Of a DNA stretch of 64,000 nt, positions 35,078 to 44,667 are shown piece by piece. The DNA is from a virus. The DNA is taken from positions 1-64,000 of IMG/VR virus record IMGVR_UViG_3300042564_004221; one strand, written 5' to 3'. Each line of letters begins with the position of its first letter. Positions within the stretch are counted from its first letter, which is position 1. Below the pieces are notes generated by a model. The model worked only from the letters and a program-made list of their open reading frames with translations. It was not told the DNA's origin and did not search any database. The position numbers and the translations under genes are program-made.

Positions 35078-36105
35078 TATGCTACTGTATTACCTTTAAA
35101 GTAAATATTATCGTTGTCTATTATATAGAACGCTACGTCCGCAAATGTTGTATAAACTTTATAAGTGTTTGGCGGTATTGTTGTTCCTGTATATGTGAAC
35201 GAATTATTTCTTATTGTTGAATCTGTTATGACTGTACTCAACGTATTTGCAACTATACCAAAGTCAATCTGTGTTTGTTCTAATCCATTTGTGGCACTTA
35301 CTGGAATAACCCAAGTATACCAAGCAGCAACTCCAATACTTCCAGCTGGTACTTGGTGTGTTATAAAGTTATAAGCGGTAATTGCGTTTCCATAAGCGTC
35401 AAGACCTCCCGAAGTTTGTGGTACCACCTCAAGTTGTACCGCAGGGAATGTTCCACCCGTCCAACCTGAGAATGATACGTATTGGTTCATATCAATATTA
35501 AATTGAGTTGGGTTTATCGTATTAGGTATTGAAGAATTTGTGAATCCAAAGAATGTTCTTGAACTATCCAAATCATACAAGTATTGTCCGATACTTGTTG
35601 AACCTGTTTGAGGTTCAATAAATAAGTAAGCGAAATCAACTGATGGAGTCGATGACGGTGTAGGAGTTGGAGTTGGACTAGTACCAGGACCTTGTGTTGG
35701 AGTCGGAGTAACCGTTGGAGTAACTGTCGGCGTACGTGTATTTGTTGGAGTTACTGTCGGTGTACGTGTATTTGTTGGAGTTACTGTTGGTGTTCGTGTA
35801 TTTGTAGGTGTAATACTTGGAGTAACCGTATTAGTTGGAGTAATAGTTGGTGTTGGTGTTGGTGTTTTAGTTGGAGTTGGTGTAACACAAGCCAAGTTTA
35901 TCGTAACACCACTTAACATTTGTGTTTTTGTTTGAGCCGAATAATAGATTGTTTCATCCAAATAAACATTAAACGGACCAATGGCAGTTGAATTAGATGT
36001 TAACTTAACAAGATATGTAGAACACCCGCTTACGGTTACTTGCTGTTCTATCGCAGCATCACACCCCTCATAAATATTTGTAACGGTTATTACGTATGTT
36101 AACAT
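35077..36105 (-). CDS. Thr-Pro-linked fibre protein (342 aa)
   Basis: Residues 1-73 are a small beta domain with Cys (contains [18 protein letters not shown] and [12 protein letters not shown]). Residues 74-148 are a Thr-Pro linker with repeated [10 protein letters not shown] units; at DNA level these are near-identical tandem repeats around 35715-35815. Residues 150-342 form a beta-rich C-terminal domain ([17 protein letters not shown] onward) with no known enzyme motif. It is likely an accessory fibre or an adaptor for the giant fibre, whose gene it precedes with a one-base overlap. A TATTTATT motif, one mismatch from the recurrent octamer, lies 15 bases before the ATG. Confidence 0.55.
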   Translation of the reverse strand: MLTYVITVTNIYEGCDAAIEQQVTVSGCSTYLVKLTSNSTAIGPFNVYLDETIYYSAQTKTQMLSGVTINLACVTPTPTKTPTPTPTITPTNTVTPSITPTNTRTPTVTPTNTRTPTVTPTNTRTPTVTPTVTPTPTQGPGTSPTPTPTPSSTPSVDFAYLFIEPQTGSTSIGQYLYDLDSSRTFFGFTNSSIPNTINPTQFNIDMNQYVSFSGWTGGTFPAVQLEVVPQTSGGLDAYGNAITAYNFITHQVPAGSIGVAAWYTWVIPVSATNGLEQTQIDFGIVANTLSTVITDSTIRNNSFTYTGTTIPPNTYKVYTTFADVAFYIIDNDNIYFKGNTVA

Positions 36106-36169
36106 CTAAAGTATTTTTCTAATAAATACCTTAACACATTGATTTTACCATAAAAATGGGGTTATTTAA

Positions 36170-36442
36170 TTAAACCTCCTCAACTATGATTTGAAATGCA
36201 CAACCATAGGTACATTCTAATATTTTAGTTGTTTCACAACCCTCAGAAGATACGACCTTTATCATTATTTCAGGTGCGGTGTCAAATATCTCAGGAATTG
36301 TTGAATTAAATGATTGTGAGGGGGGCACGGGACCAGGATTTATCGTACCAACTAATGTTTCATAATTACCAAAAATATTTGACACATAAACACTCATTGG
36401 ATAGGTACATCCCGATATTGCTTCTATTCTTACTTGTATCAT
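36170..36442 (-). CDS. Small virion-module protein (90 aa)
   Basis: The product is a single beta domain: VRIEAISGCTYPMSVYVSN at the start and IMIKVVSSEGCETTKIL near the end, with four or five Cys. The pattern (Cys, then an aromatic-rich strand, then K-V/L-I-x-x-x-G-C) resembles the 75-residue protein at 9774-10001 and the N-terminus of the 215-residue protein. It is likely a small tail decoration or adaptor protein. It sits between the SprB-repeat protein and the 342-residue fibre protein and is on the same transcript by spacing (10 bases after the former). Confidence 0.5.
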   Translation of the reverse strand: MIQVRIEAISGCTYPMSVYVSNIFGNYETLVGTINPGPVPPSQSFNSTIPEIFDTAPEIMIKVVSSEGCETTKILECTYGCAFQIIVEEV

Positions 36443-36452
36443 TATAAAAATA

Positions 36453-38795
36453 TTATGAAGGAGTCATAGTTGGAGTTGGAGTTTTAGTTGGAGTTACGGT
36501 AGGAGTTGCAGTTTTGGTTGGTGTAATGCTTGGTGTCACGGTATTTGTAGGTGTAATACTTGGAGTAACTGTATTAGTAGGAGTAACAGTTGGAGTAACT
36601 GTATTAGTAGGAGTTGTGGTTGGCGTAGGAGTTGTGGTTGGGGTAGGTGTTGGTAATTCACAAGATAAACACATTATATCATAAACAATCGTTAATTCAA
36701 CAACAATTTCTTGCCCATTTAATGTTGTGTCTCCAGCTCTAGTACTAACTTTTATTTGATTACTTACTGAATCGAAGGACACTCCCCCAACACCAGGAAC
36801 TGTTAACAATAAATCTTTAACCGTATCATAATATAAGTTATCGCTTGGTGCCGATACTAATGATGTGGATGTAAAGAAATTTTGACTTGTAGTTAAATTC
36901 AACGGGTTAACCGAAACCTTAACGCCAAATACCGCAGAAAGTAAATCACAATTTACTTTATCAATTGTTAAATCATTAAACCCTTCATTTAACATTTGAA
37001 GTAATCCATATTTTGTTTGTGATTGAATTGTAAATTGTTCACCACCCATCACATAGGTTTGATATGACACATTAAGAGCACTACAATCTATAATTGTACT
37101 TCTTGTTAAAATACAACCATCGTCAGCAACAACAGTTAAACTGTATGTCCCTGCGGTCAATCCTGTAACTTGAATTTGTTGTGGATTATTAGGAACATTG
37201 TCTGACCAATAAAATTCAAATGGTGGTGTTCCTGTTGAAATTAATGCGGTTAACAACCCATCGGAACCTTCTCCACAAGAAGTATTATATAATGAAAAAT
37301 CTAATGGTTCACTTGTGTCAACATAAACTTGTGTCGTTTGAGTACATCCTGTGGCATCGGTAACTGTTATAGTGTGTTGTCCCCAAGATACATTTGTAAA
37401 TGTAACTGCAGATAATGAAGTGTCAAAAATATCTTGAGTGGCATCTAATGAATAATAGTAAGGAGGTTGTCCACCATCACTTTTTGTAACTATAATTGTA
37501 CCATTAGCTTGATTACAAGTTGTTCCTGTAACCTCAGTTGAAATTGTGTATGTATCTGTCGCAAATAAACTGATTTCTTCTATAAACGAACATCCTGAGG
37601 CATCTTGAATCGCAACGCTATAAGTTCCTGTTGATAAATTATTAAATAATTGAGACGATTGTGAAGTTGCTATGTTAGAAGTATTTCCATTAGGATATAT
37701 TAAGGTGTATAAATATGGTGAAGTTCCTCCCGCTAAAGACACTAAAATAGAACCGTCGCTACTTGAGCATGTTGAACCCTGACTTGAGATTACTACTGAC
37801 GCAACACCTAACGGAGTTAATAAAGTTACACTAGCATTTAAAGTACAAAAAGCACAATCCGTAACTAAAAAGTTATAATTACCTGAAGATAATCCACTAA
37901 TTGTCCAAGATGTCGATTCTTGTATCGTAAAATTTCCTGTAGAGGCAGAATAATAATAAGGTGCCGTTCCACCTGTAATTTGTATTGTTATTGAACCGTC
38001 CGCGGCAAAACAAGATGGTTGAACCACAGTAAAGACTCCAAGTCCAATTGGGGAAACATCTGTTACTGTCGCACCTTGACTAGCAACACAACCAAAATTA
38101 TCAGTAACTTGAACTGAATAATTTCCAGCGGTTAACCCTGTAATAAGTGGAGTTGTTTGTCCATTACTCCATAAATAAGTAAATGGCTGTGTTCCTGTAA
38201 CACCTGTTATTCCAATTCTTCCCACAGGTGTACCACCACAACTTGAATTTGGTACCACTTGAATACCAAAACTAAGTGGTGTTGAATCCTCGATTATAAA
38301 ATTTTGACTTTCTCCTGAACATCCTCCCAAATCTTCAGCAGTCATATAATATGTTCCCGCAGTTAAACTACCAAAAATAACATTTGATGTGTTTGTAACT
38401 GCTGATGTGATATAACTTCCATTACCCGAATATAAATAAAAGTTTGTTGAGGAATAATCTGAAGTAGATGTTCCTGTCACTATACCGTTATCTAAACCGC
38501 AAGTGGTACTTTGAACATTTAAAATACTAACACAAATACCTGAAGATATTGGTATGTTAACATAGAATTGTTGGTTTGTTGGTAAGGTACTATCATTAAC
38601 TAAAACACCATACGTCCCCGCACTTAAAGATGTTCTAACAGATGGTAATATTGTTACAACATCTGAACCTAAATTTGGTACTTGCCAATCAATAGTATAT
38701 GGTGGAGTTCCTCCATACGCTAATATGGATGCACTCCCCGCCGATAGTGATAAACAATCACCTGTTATTGATATGGTATAATTAAATGCTGACAT
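36453..38795 (-). CDS. SprB-repeat adhesin-like virion protein with Thr-Pro tail (780 aa)
   Basis: Residues 1-about 568 are seven tandem domains of about 80 residues of the SprB type, recognised by (G)G-T-x-P-(Y/F)-x-(Y/F)-x-W, then L-x-x-G-x-Y-x-V-x-V-x-D-x-x-G-C. The clearest is the third (TGTQPFTYLWSNGQTTP, then LTAGNYSVQVTDNFGC). Residues 569-712 form a separate domain, and 713-780 a Thr-Pro tail. SprB repeats are known from the giant gliding adhesin of Flavobacterium johnsoniae. There is no signal peptide or T9SS sorting domain, so it should stay in the cytoplasm for virion assembly. Its stop and the start codon of its neighbour share position 38795. Confidence 0.75.
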   Translation of the reverse strand: MSAFNYTISITGDCLSLSAGSASILAYGGTPPYTIDWQVPNLGSDVVTILPSVRTSLSAGTYGVLVNDSTLPTNQQFYVNIPISSGICVSILNVQSTTCGLDNGIVTGTSTSDYSSTNFYLYSGNGSYITSAVTNTSNVIFGSLTAGTYYMTAEDLGGCSGESQNFIIEDSTPLSFGIQVVPNSSCGGTPVGRIGITGVTGTQPFTYLWSNGQTTPLITGLTAGNYSVQVTDNFGCVASQGATVTDVSPIGLGVFTVVQPSCFAADGSITIQITGGTAPYYYSASTGNFTIQESTSWTISGLSSGNYNFLVTDCAFCTLNASVTLLTPLGVASVVISSQGSTCSSSDGSILVSLAGGTSPYLYTLIYPNGNTSNIATSQSSQLFNNLSTGTYSVAIQDASGCSFIEEISLFATDTYTISTEVTGTTCNQANGTIIVTKSDGGQPPYYYSLDATQDIFDTSLSAVTFTNVSWGQHTITVTDATGCTQTTQVYVDTSEPLDFSLYNTSCGEGSDGLLTALISTGTPPFEFYWSDNVPNNPQQIQVTGLTAGTYSLTVVADDGCILTRSTIIDCSALNVSYQTYVMGGEQFTIQSQTKYGLLQMLNEGFNDLTIDKVNCDLLSAVFGVKVSVNPLNLTTSQNFFTSTSLVSAPSDNLYYDTVKDLLLTVPGVGGVSFDSVSNQIKVSTRAGDTTLNGQEIVVELTIVYDIMCLSCELPTPTPTTTPTPTTTPTNTVTPTVTPTNTVTPSITPTNTVTPSITPTKTATPTVTPTKTPTPTMTPS

Positions 38796-41779
38796 TATTC
38801 GGTACAGTTGATACTAATATTTATTCCTACGTTTAACAAAACAGTATCCGCAACATTTTGAGTTAAACAAGCCAAGTTAGATATAGTTAATGTATTACCA
38901 TTTTGGAAATATGTATACCCATAATTATATAATTGTGGTAAATAATTTTCTAAAGCATCATTCCATTGATTACTAGTTGGAACATCACTCATACCATAAC
39001 CAGTATAAAATAACTGATTAATAATTTCTTCACCACCAATAGTCAAATTTACATACCAATCAGTTCCTACTGAATTTTGACTACATTGACTTAGAGTTAA
39101 ACCACTTTGAGCTAACATATTGTTAATTCTATTAACAAGAATACTACTAAAATTTGATACGGTTATATCACCATTAAACCAAGGATATATGTTAAAAACT
39201 GCGGACTCACTGTTACAGGTATAATCAAATATATTTGATATAATATAACACGATTCAACGGGAACAGGTACAAATTGACATCCTCTTTGTCTTCTATAAA
39301 CAAATTTTTGTTTGTGGAAGATTGAGTTTTCTAATCTGACACCACCATTCCAAATTGTCGTTGCAGGAATCATTTGTTCCACCAACTTGGTCCAATATGG
39401 TCCAATACCATTAACATAATCTATTAATTTTTGATAGGTGTATTTGTTGTTCGGTAATCCTACAGTTTGTTCTGATTCGATATACTTCCAAAAGATTGAT
39501 TGTAATGTTGGATATCCTCCAGTTTTACCATCACTAATGTATTGTCTATTTCTTGTATTAATCATGTTTTCCCAAAACGTTTGAGAAAATTCAAAGAAAG
39601 TTTTTTTCTTTGGTTCAGGATTAATGTATGTCCAATCAACTCCACCAGGAACAGGATAACCGACAGTTAAACCTGATTCAGGAATTGGGTAATCGTATTG
39701 TCTTGATTGTTCCCAAACGTCATAAACAAGTCCTTGGGCGGGATTTAAAAATAAATCAATATTCTTAACGTTTAAAACTAGTTTTTCATTATCAACAAAA
39801 TAATAAGCATTGTAATCTCCTTGAGTTGAAACTCTAAGTTTGTCATCAGTTGATAACCAAGATTTATTATTATCAACTACTTTTTGTAGTTTAAATCCTT
39901 CATTCATATACGGAAAATCTCTATATCTGTTAAGATAAGTTTGACCATATGTAAAAGGAGTTAATTGAGTTTGGATATCATAATTTTGTCCTGTATAAAC
40001 ATTACCTGTTAATTGTACCTCATCAGGACTTCTATGTTGTGGTGTTGTTTCATACCAACCCGCACCTATTTGGAAGAAGTATGTTTCAGTATTTACAGGT
40101 GCCTTAGGGTAACCTTCAGCGTCCATCGGATAATCTTCTAATCTAATACTAACATCTTGATAAGTCGCGGTTGATGTAAACGCGCTATATATTCGTCCCT
40201 TAATTTTATATGTATCACCAGGTAAATAACTTGGAACTCTATCCTCATAAGTACCTCCTGATATTTGAGCCCATTGGGTATAGAATTGGTCAAGGTTAAT
40301 TTTTTGGTCTGCCAAGTAAATGTGTTCATTATATTCAATTAATGAATCAGGTGCCCCGATTAATCTTAATAAGAACTCAATGGACCTTCTTGTTCCTTTT
40401 GATTTAAAAAGATAAGAAGCATTAAGAATTAAGTTTCTATAGTAAGCATAATTTAATTCTGTTGGTGTAAGAGCCCTTGCATATCCAGGATATGTAGGAG
40501 TTGATGTATTACCAAAAACAGAACTTAAGAAATCTTCATTGGTTATTGGTGAAAAGTTTGACGACCATCCTAAAGTCCTTGCCAAGTTAACCAACAATTC
40601 AGATGGTATATCATTTGAAGGGTTATAGTTAACCGAATTCATATACGCCAATCCATCAATAAATTGTTTTATTTGGTCAAAACTTCTACCATAGATTTGG
40701 AATATTTTTTCAACTTTTTGACCCAAAGTATCAAACTCTTTCAACGAATCTGTTACTAAAAATCTTGAAATTAAATTTGTTTTAAACGAATCTAAATTAA
40801 CTGAAATTTCTTGAATTTGTTCCAAATAAGCATCAAACAAAAATGAACTAATATCTAAATTCCAAGGACCTTGTTTTGGCCAAGTAACTCGTTTATATTC
40901 GGTATATGTTTGACCATATTCATTTTGTTGTGGAACTTGAAATATTGCAGTATATTCGGGTCTAACTAATCTATTAAGTAAAAATTGCTCAATTTCGTCA
41001 AACGATTCTTGGAATATCTTATCAACAATAAAGTCATTTGGTCTGATTTGATAATCGTCATTAATTGTTGTTGCAGTTGTACCAAATGGTGCTCCTGAAA
41101 CATAAAATTGAACATAACCTGAAGATAAAGTATTTGAAGGTGAAAAAGAAACTACCTTAAAAATATCATCATTAATACTAACACAATAATCTAAGTATGT
41201 GTTGTATAAATTTCTATATGGTGATACGGTGATTTCTCTAATTGACAAGTTAGTTGCCGCACTAATTGAATAATCAATATCAAACGGATTATTTATCCTA
41301 TCAACATTTACTTTAAAGTAAGTTTCGTCATTTTGAGCGTCGTATACTATGTCGTATGCGGTATTACCTGTTACATAATCATCATTATTAAACACAACAT
41401 CTAAGGATGCTGGAAAATAATTAACAATTTTAGTGATGGACACGCTAAATCTTTTAGAAAGAGAGCCATACATTGAAAAGTTAAGGACCTGAGAAATATC
41501 ATAGTTAGGGTAAACCCTAAATTGGGTGGCAAGAATTCTTCTACTCTCAATCAAATCATCAATACCCATCATTTCTAATGACATTGGTTCAGAGAACGCA
41601 CCAACATTAAAAGTTCTGTTTACCTTTTCTGTTACACCAGTTGTAAATTCAAAATTACCTTGCGTAAGTCCTCCACCCTCAACAGTTTGTAATCCTACAA
41701 TATTGTCAGAGAAGGTACCCGCACCATTACCTGGTCTTGGAGGGTAAAAGTATTTAGTATTTTTGGTTTCTACCGCCAT
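38795..41779 (-). CDS. Large baseplate/tail protein with P2 gpI-like segment (994 aa)
   Basis: This is a long mixed alpha/beta protein. Around residues 445-477 it has YYRNLILNASYLFKSKGTRR followed by SIEFLLRLIGAP, which is the pattern of P2 gpI-type baseplate proteins (helix, K-G-T-x-x-A/S-I, then a helix ending in G). gpI-like proteins link the baseplate wedge to tail fibres. The surrounding regions are rich in Tyr, Asn and Phe and include many short beta segments. Its place, just before the fibre genes and after the other baseplate genes, fits a fibre-attachment role. Overlaps of one base on each side show tight coupling. Confidence 0.55.
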   Translation of the reverse strand: MAVETKNTKYFYPPRPGNGAGTFSDNIVGLQTVEGGGLTQGNFEFTTGVTEKVNRTFNVGAFSEPMSLEMMGIDDLIESRRILATQFRVYPNYDISQVLNFSMYGSLSKRFSVSITKIVNYFPASLDVVFNNDDYVTGNTAYDIVYDAQNDETYFKVNVDRINNPFDIDYSISAATNLSIREITVSPYRNLYNTYLDYCVSINDDIFKVVSFSPSNTLSSGYVQFYVSGAPFGTTATTINDDYQIRPNDFIVDKIFQESFDEIEQFLLNRLVRPEYTAIFQVPQQNEYGQTYTEYKRVTWPKQGPWNLDISSFLFDAYLEQIQEISVNLDSFKTNLISRFLVTDSLKEFDTLGQKVEKIFQIYGRSFDQIKQFIDGLAYMNSVNYNPSNDIPSELLVNLARTLGWSSNFSPITNEDFLSSVFGNTSTPTYPGYARALTPTELNYAYYRNLILNASYLFKSKGTRRSIEFLLRLIGAPDSLIEYNEHIYLADQKINLDQFYTQWAQISGGTYEDRVPSYLPGDTYKIKGRIYSAFTSTATYQDVSIRLEDYPMDAEGYPKAPVNTETYFFQIGAGWYETTPQHRSPDEVQLTGNVYTGQNYDIQTQLTPFTYGQTYLNRYRDFPYMNEGFKLQKVVDNNKSWLSTDDKLRVSTQGDYNAYYFVDNEKLVLNVKNIDLFLNPAQGLVYDVWEQSRQYDYPIPESGLTVGYPVPGGVDWTYINPEPKKKTFFEFSQTFWENMINTRNRQYISDGKTGGYPTLQSIFWKYIESEQTVGLPNNKYTYQKLIDYVNGIGPYWTKLVEQMIPATTIWNGGVRLENSIFHKQKFVYRRQRGCQFVPVPVESCYIISNIFDYTCNSESAVFNIYPWFNGDITVSNFSSILVNRINNMLAQSGLTLSQCSQNSVGTDWYVNLTIGGEEIINQLFYTGYGMSDVPTSNQWNDALENYLPQLYNYGYTYFQNGNTLTISNLACLTQNVADTVLLNVGINISINCTE

Positions 41780-42687
41780 TAGGTTGTTATTGTTGTAAAG
41801 TTTTTACTAAAATCAATGTTATTTCCTCTACTTTGTCTAACCTCATATAATAGAGCATTAAATTGGTCTCTGATTTCATATAGGTTGTATTGTCTATAGA
41901 TGTTATTTTGAGTATCGTAAATTGTATAGATACCGTCATCAATAGATTTTGTTTGATTACCATAAAGAGCAATTGCAAGAGATGATACATCATATTCAAC
42001 CATTTCTATTTCTAAAGTAACAGGATTAAAAAACGTATTACTGATTATAATATTTTGATTTGGTTGACCAATAAATGGAGTCGCATTTGGCTTATTTGTT
42101 GGTGAAGACGAAGGTGATAAAGTTAAGAATATTAAATTTGAATTACCGTCAACATATCTATATCTTATTGATTTTTGAGTTGTGTTTACTTCATTACTTA
42201 CAACAGGTTCACAAAAGAAAGACGATGTAACTACCCTAAAAAAGTTAGGTATTTTTGACCCATCAGGATTTAAATACTCAATTCTAAAACCAACTAATCC
42301 TTGAGGGACAAATTTATTTTGAAATTGTACTGGTACATTAGTTATATCAATTATAATACCTTTAACATTTGGTAATGCACTTAACACACCGCAATCAGTA
42401 ATTTTGGTTCTGATTTGAGCGGGTCTCAAATATAAAGTATAGATACCAAGAGCGTTGAACTGTTGTGCAGGTAGTGTTAAATTATATAATCCACCAATAA
42501 TCTCAACGTTCGCATTTCCACCTGTCTCAGTGTTATTGAAATAAGGTTTTAATATTGTTTGTGCGTCAAGTTCTGTTAGAATAAAGTTATCCGTAACATC
42601 TCTTGATGCTGTGTAGTTCATTATTATCTGAACATCTTCAGGACTAACGTCCGAAGGTCTTATTGTTCCATATGAGCCGATTGCCAT
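41779..42687 (-). CDS. Probable baseplate/tail structural protein (302 aa)
   Basis: This is a beta-rich protein without an enzyme motif. Notable parts are the opening MAIGSYGTIRPSDVSPEDVQ, LYNLTLPAQQFNALGIYTLY in the centre, and a helical C-terminus with YEIRDQFNALLYEVRQSRG. The family is unknown to me. It lies in an uninterrupted run of large structural genes, each starting at or within a few bases of the previous stop. A TATTTATA motif lies 12 bases before its ATG, the only clear break in this run, so a transcript may start here. Confidence 0.5.
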   Translation of the reverse strand: MAIGSYGTIRPSDVSPEDVQIIMNYTASRDVTDNFILTELDAQTILKPYFNNTETGGNANVEIIGGLYNLTLPAQQFNALGIYTLYLRPAQIRTKITDCGVLSALPNVKGIIIDITNVPVQFQNKFVPQGLVGFRIEYLNPDGSKIPNFFRVVTSSFFCEPVVSNEVNTTQKSIRYRYVDGNSNLIFLTLSPSSSPTNKPNATPFIGQPNQNIIISNTFFNPVTLEIEMVEYDVSSLAIALYGNQTKSIDDGIYTIYDTQNNIYRQYNLYEIRDQFNALLYEVRQSRGNNIDFSKNFTTITT

Positions 42688-42699
42688 TTGTTTTTATTT

Positions 42700-42707
42700 T
42701 ATAAATA
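42700..42707 (-). promoter_or_regulatory. TATTTATA motif before the 302-aa structural gene
   Basis: TATTTATA on the minus strand, 12 bases before the ATG at 42687, in a 22-base gap between two structural genes. It is identical to six other motifs near gene starts. Confidence 0.35.
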
Positions 42708-42709
42708 GT

Positions 42710-43819
42710 TTAGTTCTTTTTTTCAACGTTAAAAAATCCATATCCGTAATTAATCATATCACCAAGATTATCAACTTCACCCAATCTTTGTATTCTTTCG
42801 TAGGCTGAGTTTTTACCTCTCTCAACATAAATGTTCGTTTGTACTTGTGCCTGGTCAATAACTTTAAGTAATGCTTCATCTTTTGTGATTGGCGTTTGAG
42901 TTAAATTATTTTGAGTAAATCCTGAAGATTGTTCAAAAAATAAAGTTATTCCTGTTATATAATCATAATAATTTACGTCATTAATTGTATATGCCGTGAA
43001 AATTGGATTCATGTCAGTAATCGCTCCCCATATTCTTCCGTTTTTAATTACAGGTACTCCTACCACATATTTTACAGAACCATACAACGCCAAATCAGTG
43101 ACACTTGATTTTGTTATTCCTGATATAGTATAAGGTACCGTAACATAATTAAAAGATGTTTGAGCGGAAACTTCATTAACCGCATCACCTGAGAATATAT
43201 AGTCGTAACTTACGGGTGTTTTAACCCAATTACCTCCCGAAGGAATAAAAAATGCTTCGCCATTAGGGTTGTTTATAACAACATTCGAATAAGGTGTTGT
43301 AATCGTCTTTGTAACTCTTGTAACACCCCAAGGATTTGTTTGCTCTAACGAAATATTATAAGTTCTGTTTGCAACAGGATATGTATGACTTAATGAATTT
43401 GGTACGTAAGTAGTAATTGTTTGTTTTGGAGAACCATCACCCCAATCCACTTTATATGCTGACAAATCAAGGAATTTTTGAAATTCACTCGATGTGTTAT
43501 AAATGTTATAAGTATATGGGTTTGATGTGGTCGATGAAAATATGAAATTAGCAACAACATCCTTCTGTAATACTGCACCATCAAATGGACTATAGTATCC
43601 AACATCAATTGCGGTTTGTCTGATTAATATTGGAATGGTTAAACCTGTTAACAATGAGGTTCCGTTAGGACCTGATGTCACTACCTCAGTCATCGCAGAG
43701 TAAACCCCTACCGTTTGTCCTGAATAAGTCGAACTAACATCTTGTCCTTGTAAATTAACCGTAAAGATATCCCCTTTAATTGTTTGGGGTGATATTATAA
43801 TATTATAAAAATCTTCCAT
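42710..43819 (-). CDS. Structural protein with PKD-like domain (369 aa)
   Basis: The centre of the product, about residues 110-175, reads like a PKD/Ig-like domain: YKVDWGDGSPKQTITTY, then SHTYPVANRTYNISLEQT, which has the WGDG and H-T-Y...Y-x-I hallmarks. Ig-like domains often decorate phage tails and help binding to cell surfaces. The N-terminus is a beta region with many Thr and Ser, and the C-terminus is helical (KNSAYERIQRLGEVDNLGDM). It starts within one base of the previous stop. It is probably part of the baseplate or a tail accessory. Confidence 0.55.
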   Translation of the reverse strand: MEDFYNIIISPQTIKGDIFTVNLQGQDVSSTYSGQTVGVYSAMTEVVTSGPNGTSLLTGLTIPILIRQTAIDVGYYSPFDGAVLQKDVVANFIFSSTTSNPYTYNIYNTSSEFQKFLDLSAYKVDWGDGSPKQTITTYVPNSLSHTYPVANRTYNISLEQTNPWGVTRVTKTITTPYSNVVINNPNGEAFFIPSGGNWVKTPVSYDYIFSGDAVNEVSAQTSFNYVTVPYTISGITKSSVTDLALYGSVKYVVGVPVIKNGRIWGAITDMNPIFTAYTINDVNYYDYITGITLFFEQSSGFTQNNLTQTPITKDEALLKVIDQAQVQTNIYVERGKNSAYERIQRLGEVDNLGDMINYGYGFFNVEKKN

Positions 43820-44667
43820 TATTTTGGATTAACGTATTCATACCATTTTATGGGTACCGTTACCCCAGCCCTTTGATTAAGACCATTTTGACTATAAGCA
43901 TTCTGATACGGGTTCATATTAAACACTTGGTAGTTGTGTTTCTCGTAATCCAACTTAACTCTATAATAGAAACATTTTGTATTATCAAAAGTGTATTTAT
44001 CTCCTATTAATGACGATTGTGGTATATTCATCATTTTAACAAAATAACCTTTTTTAGCATCATAGAATTTAGCCGCCATAAAGAATGTGTCAATGTCCAA
44101 GAAATTTCTTTTCTTTAACCAATAAACAAAGAATCCTTCTTTATCCCCAACATAATCCAATACAAAATAAGGTTTTTTAATCTTAACAGGTGTTCGTTGC
44201 ATTAACGCGTCCATTGTTAAACCCTGTTGTGTCGGGATTATAATTGTTATGTAGTTTTTTTGTCTTTTTTCGTCCACATTGTCGTAGAAATCCAATTTGA
44301 AAAATGAATTAGAAAAGTTGTTTGTGTAATAATAAATCTCATCAGTTGTGAAACCTTCCATTTGATAGTTACACCCCCAACTTGTTGATGCACTTAAAGA
44401 ACCTCCCGAATAAAAATTAAATTCATATTGGATGTCTGTAATTTCATCATATTGATGTGTTGCAGTATTAAAGAATGTATATGGAGCATTTGGAAATCTA
44501 TCAACTTCAAAATCTCCACCAATTCCAACAACTTGTTCTATGATGTTTGCCTCATATTCTTCAATACTTTGGTCCAATCCCAAGTAATCCCAAGTTAATT
44601 GTACGGGTATTGTTATTTCTCTGTCAACAAACCCTTCTTGTCTTATTTGTATCTTATTCACATCCAT
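43819..44667 (-). CDS. Probable baseplate structural protein (282 aa)
   Basis: The product has no known enzyme or adhesin motif. It is rich in Tyr, Phe, Asp and Asn with mixed helices and strands (MDVNKIQIRQEGFVDREITI at the start, KKPYFVLDYVGDKEGFFVYW in the centre). It is similar in size to T4 gp9 (288 residues) and occupies a comparable place in the order gp25, gp6, then others, but I see no sequence evidence that it is gp9. It overlaps the 561-residue gene by 14 bases. Confidence 0.5.
   Translation of the reverse strand: MDVNKIQIRQEGFVDREITIPVQLTWDYLGLDQSIEEYEANIIEQVVGIGGDFEVDRFPNAPYTFFNTATHQYDEITDIQYEFNFYSGGSLSASTSWGCNYQMEGFTTDEIYYYTNNFSNSFFKLDFYDNVDEKRQKNYITIIIPTQQGLTMDALMQRTPVKIKKPYFVLDYVGDKEGFFVYWLKKRNFLDIDTFFMAAKFYDAKKGYFVKMMNIPQSSLIGDKYTFDNTKCFYYRVKLDYEKHNYQVFNMNPYQNAYSQNGLNQRAGVTVPIKWYEYVNPK

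Noticed and set aside
7297-38795. Diversity-generating retroelement acting on the fibre genes
   Set aside because: No reverse transcriptase, template repeat or adenine-biased variable repeat was seen in the window.
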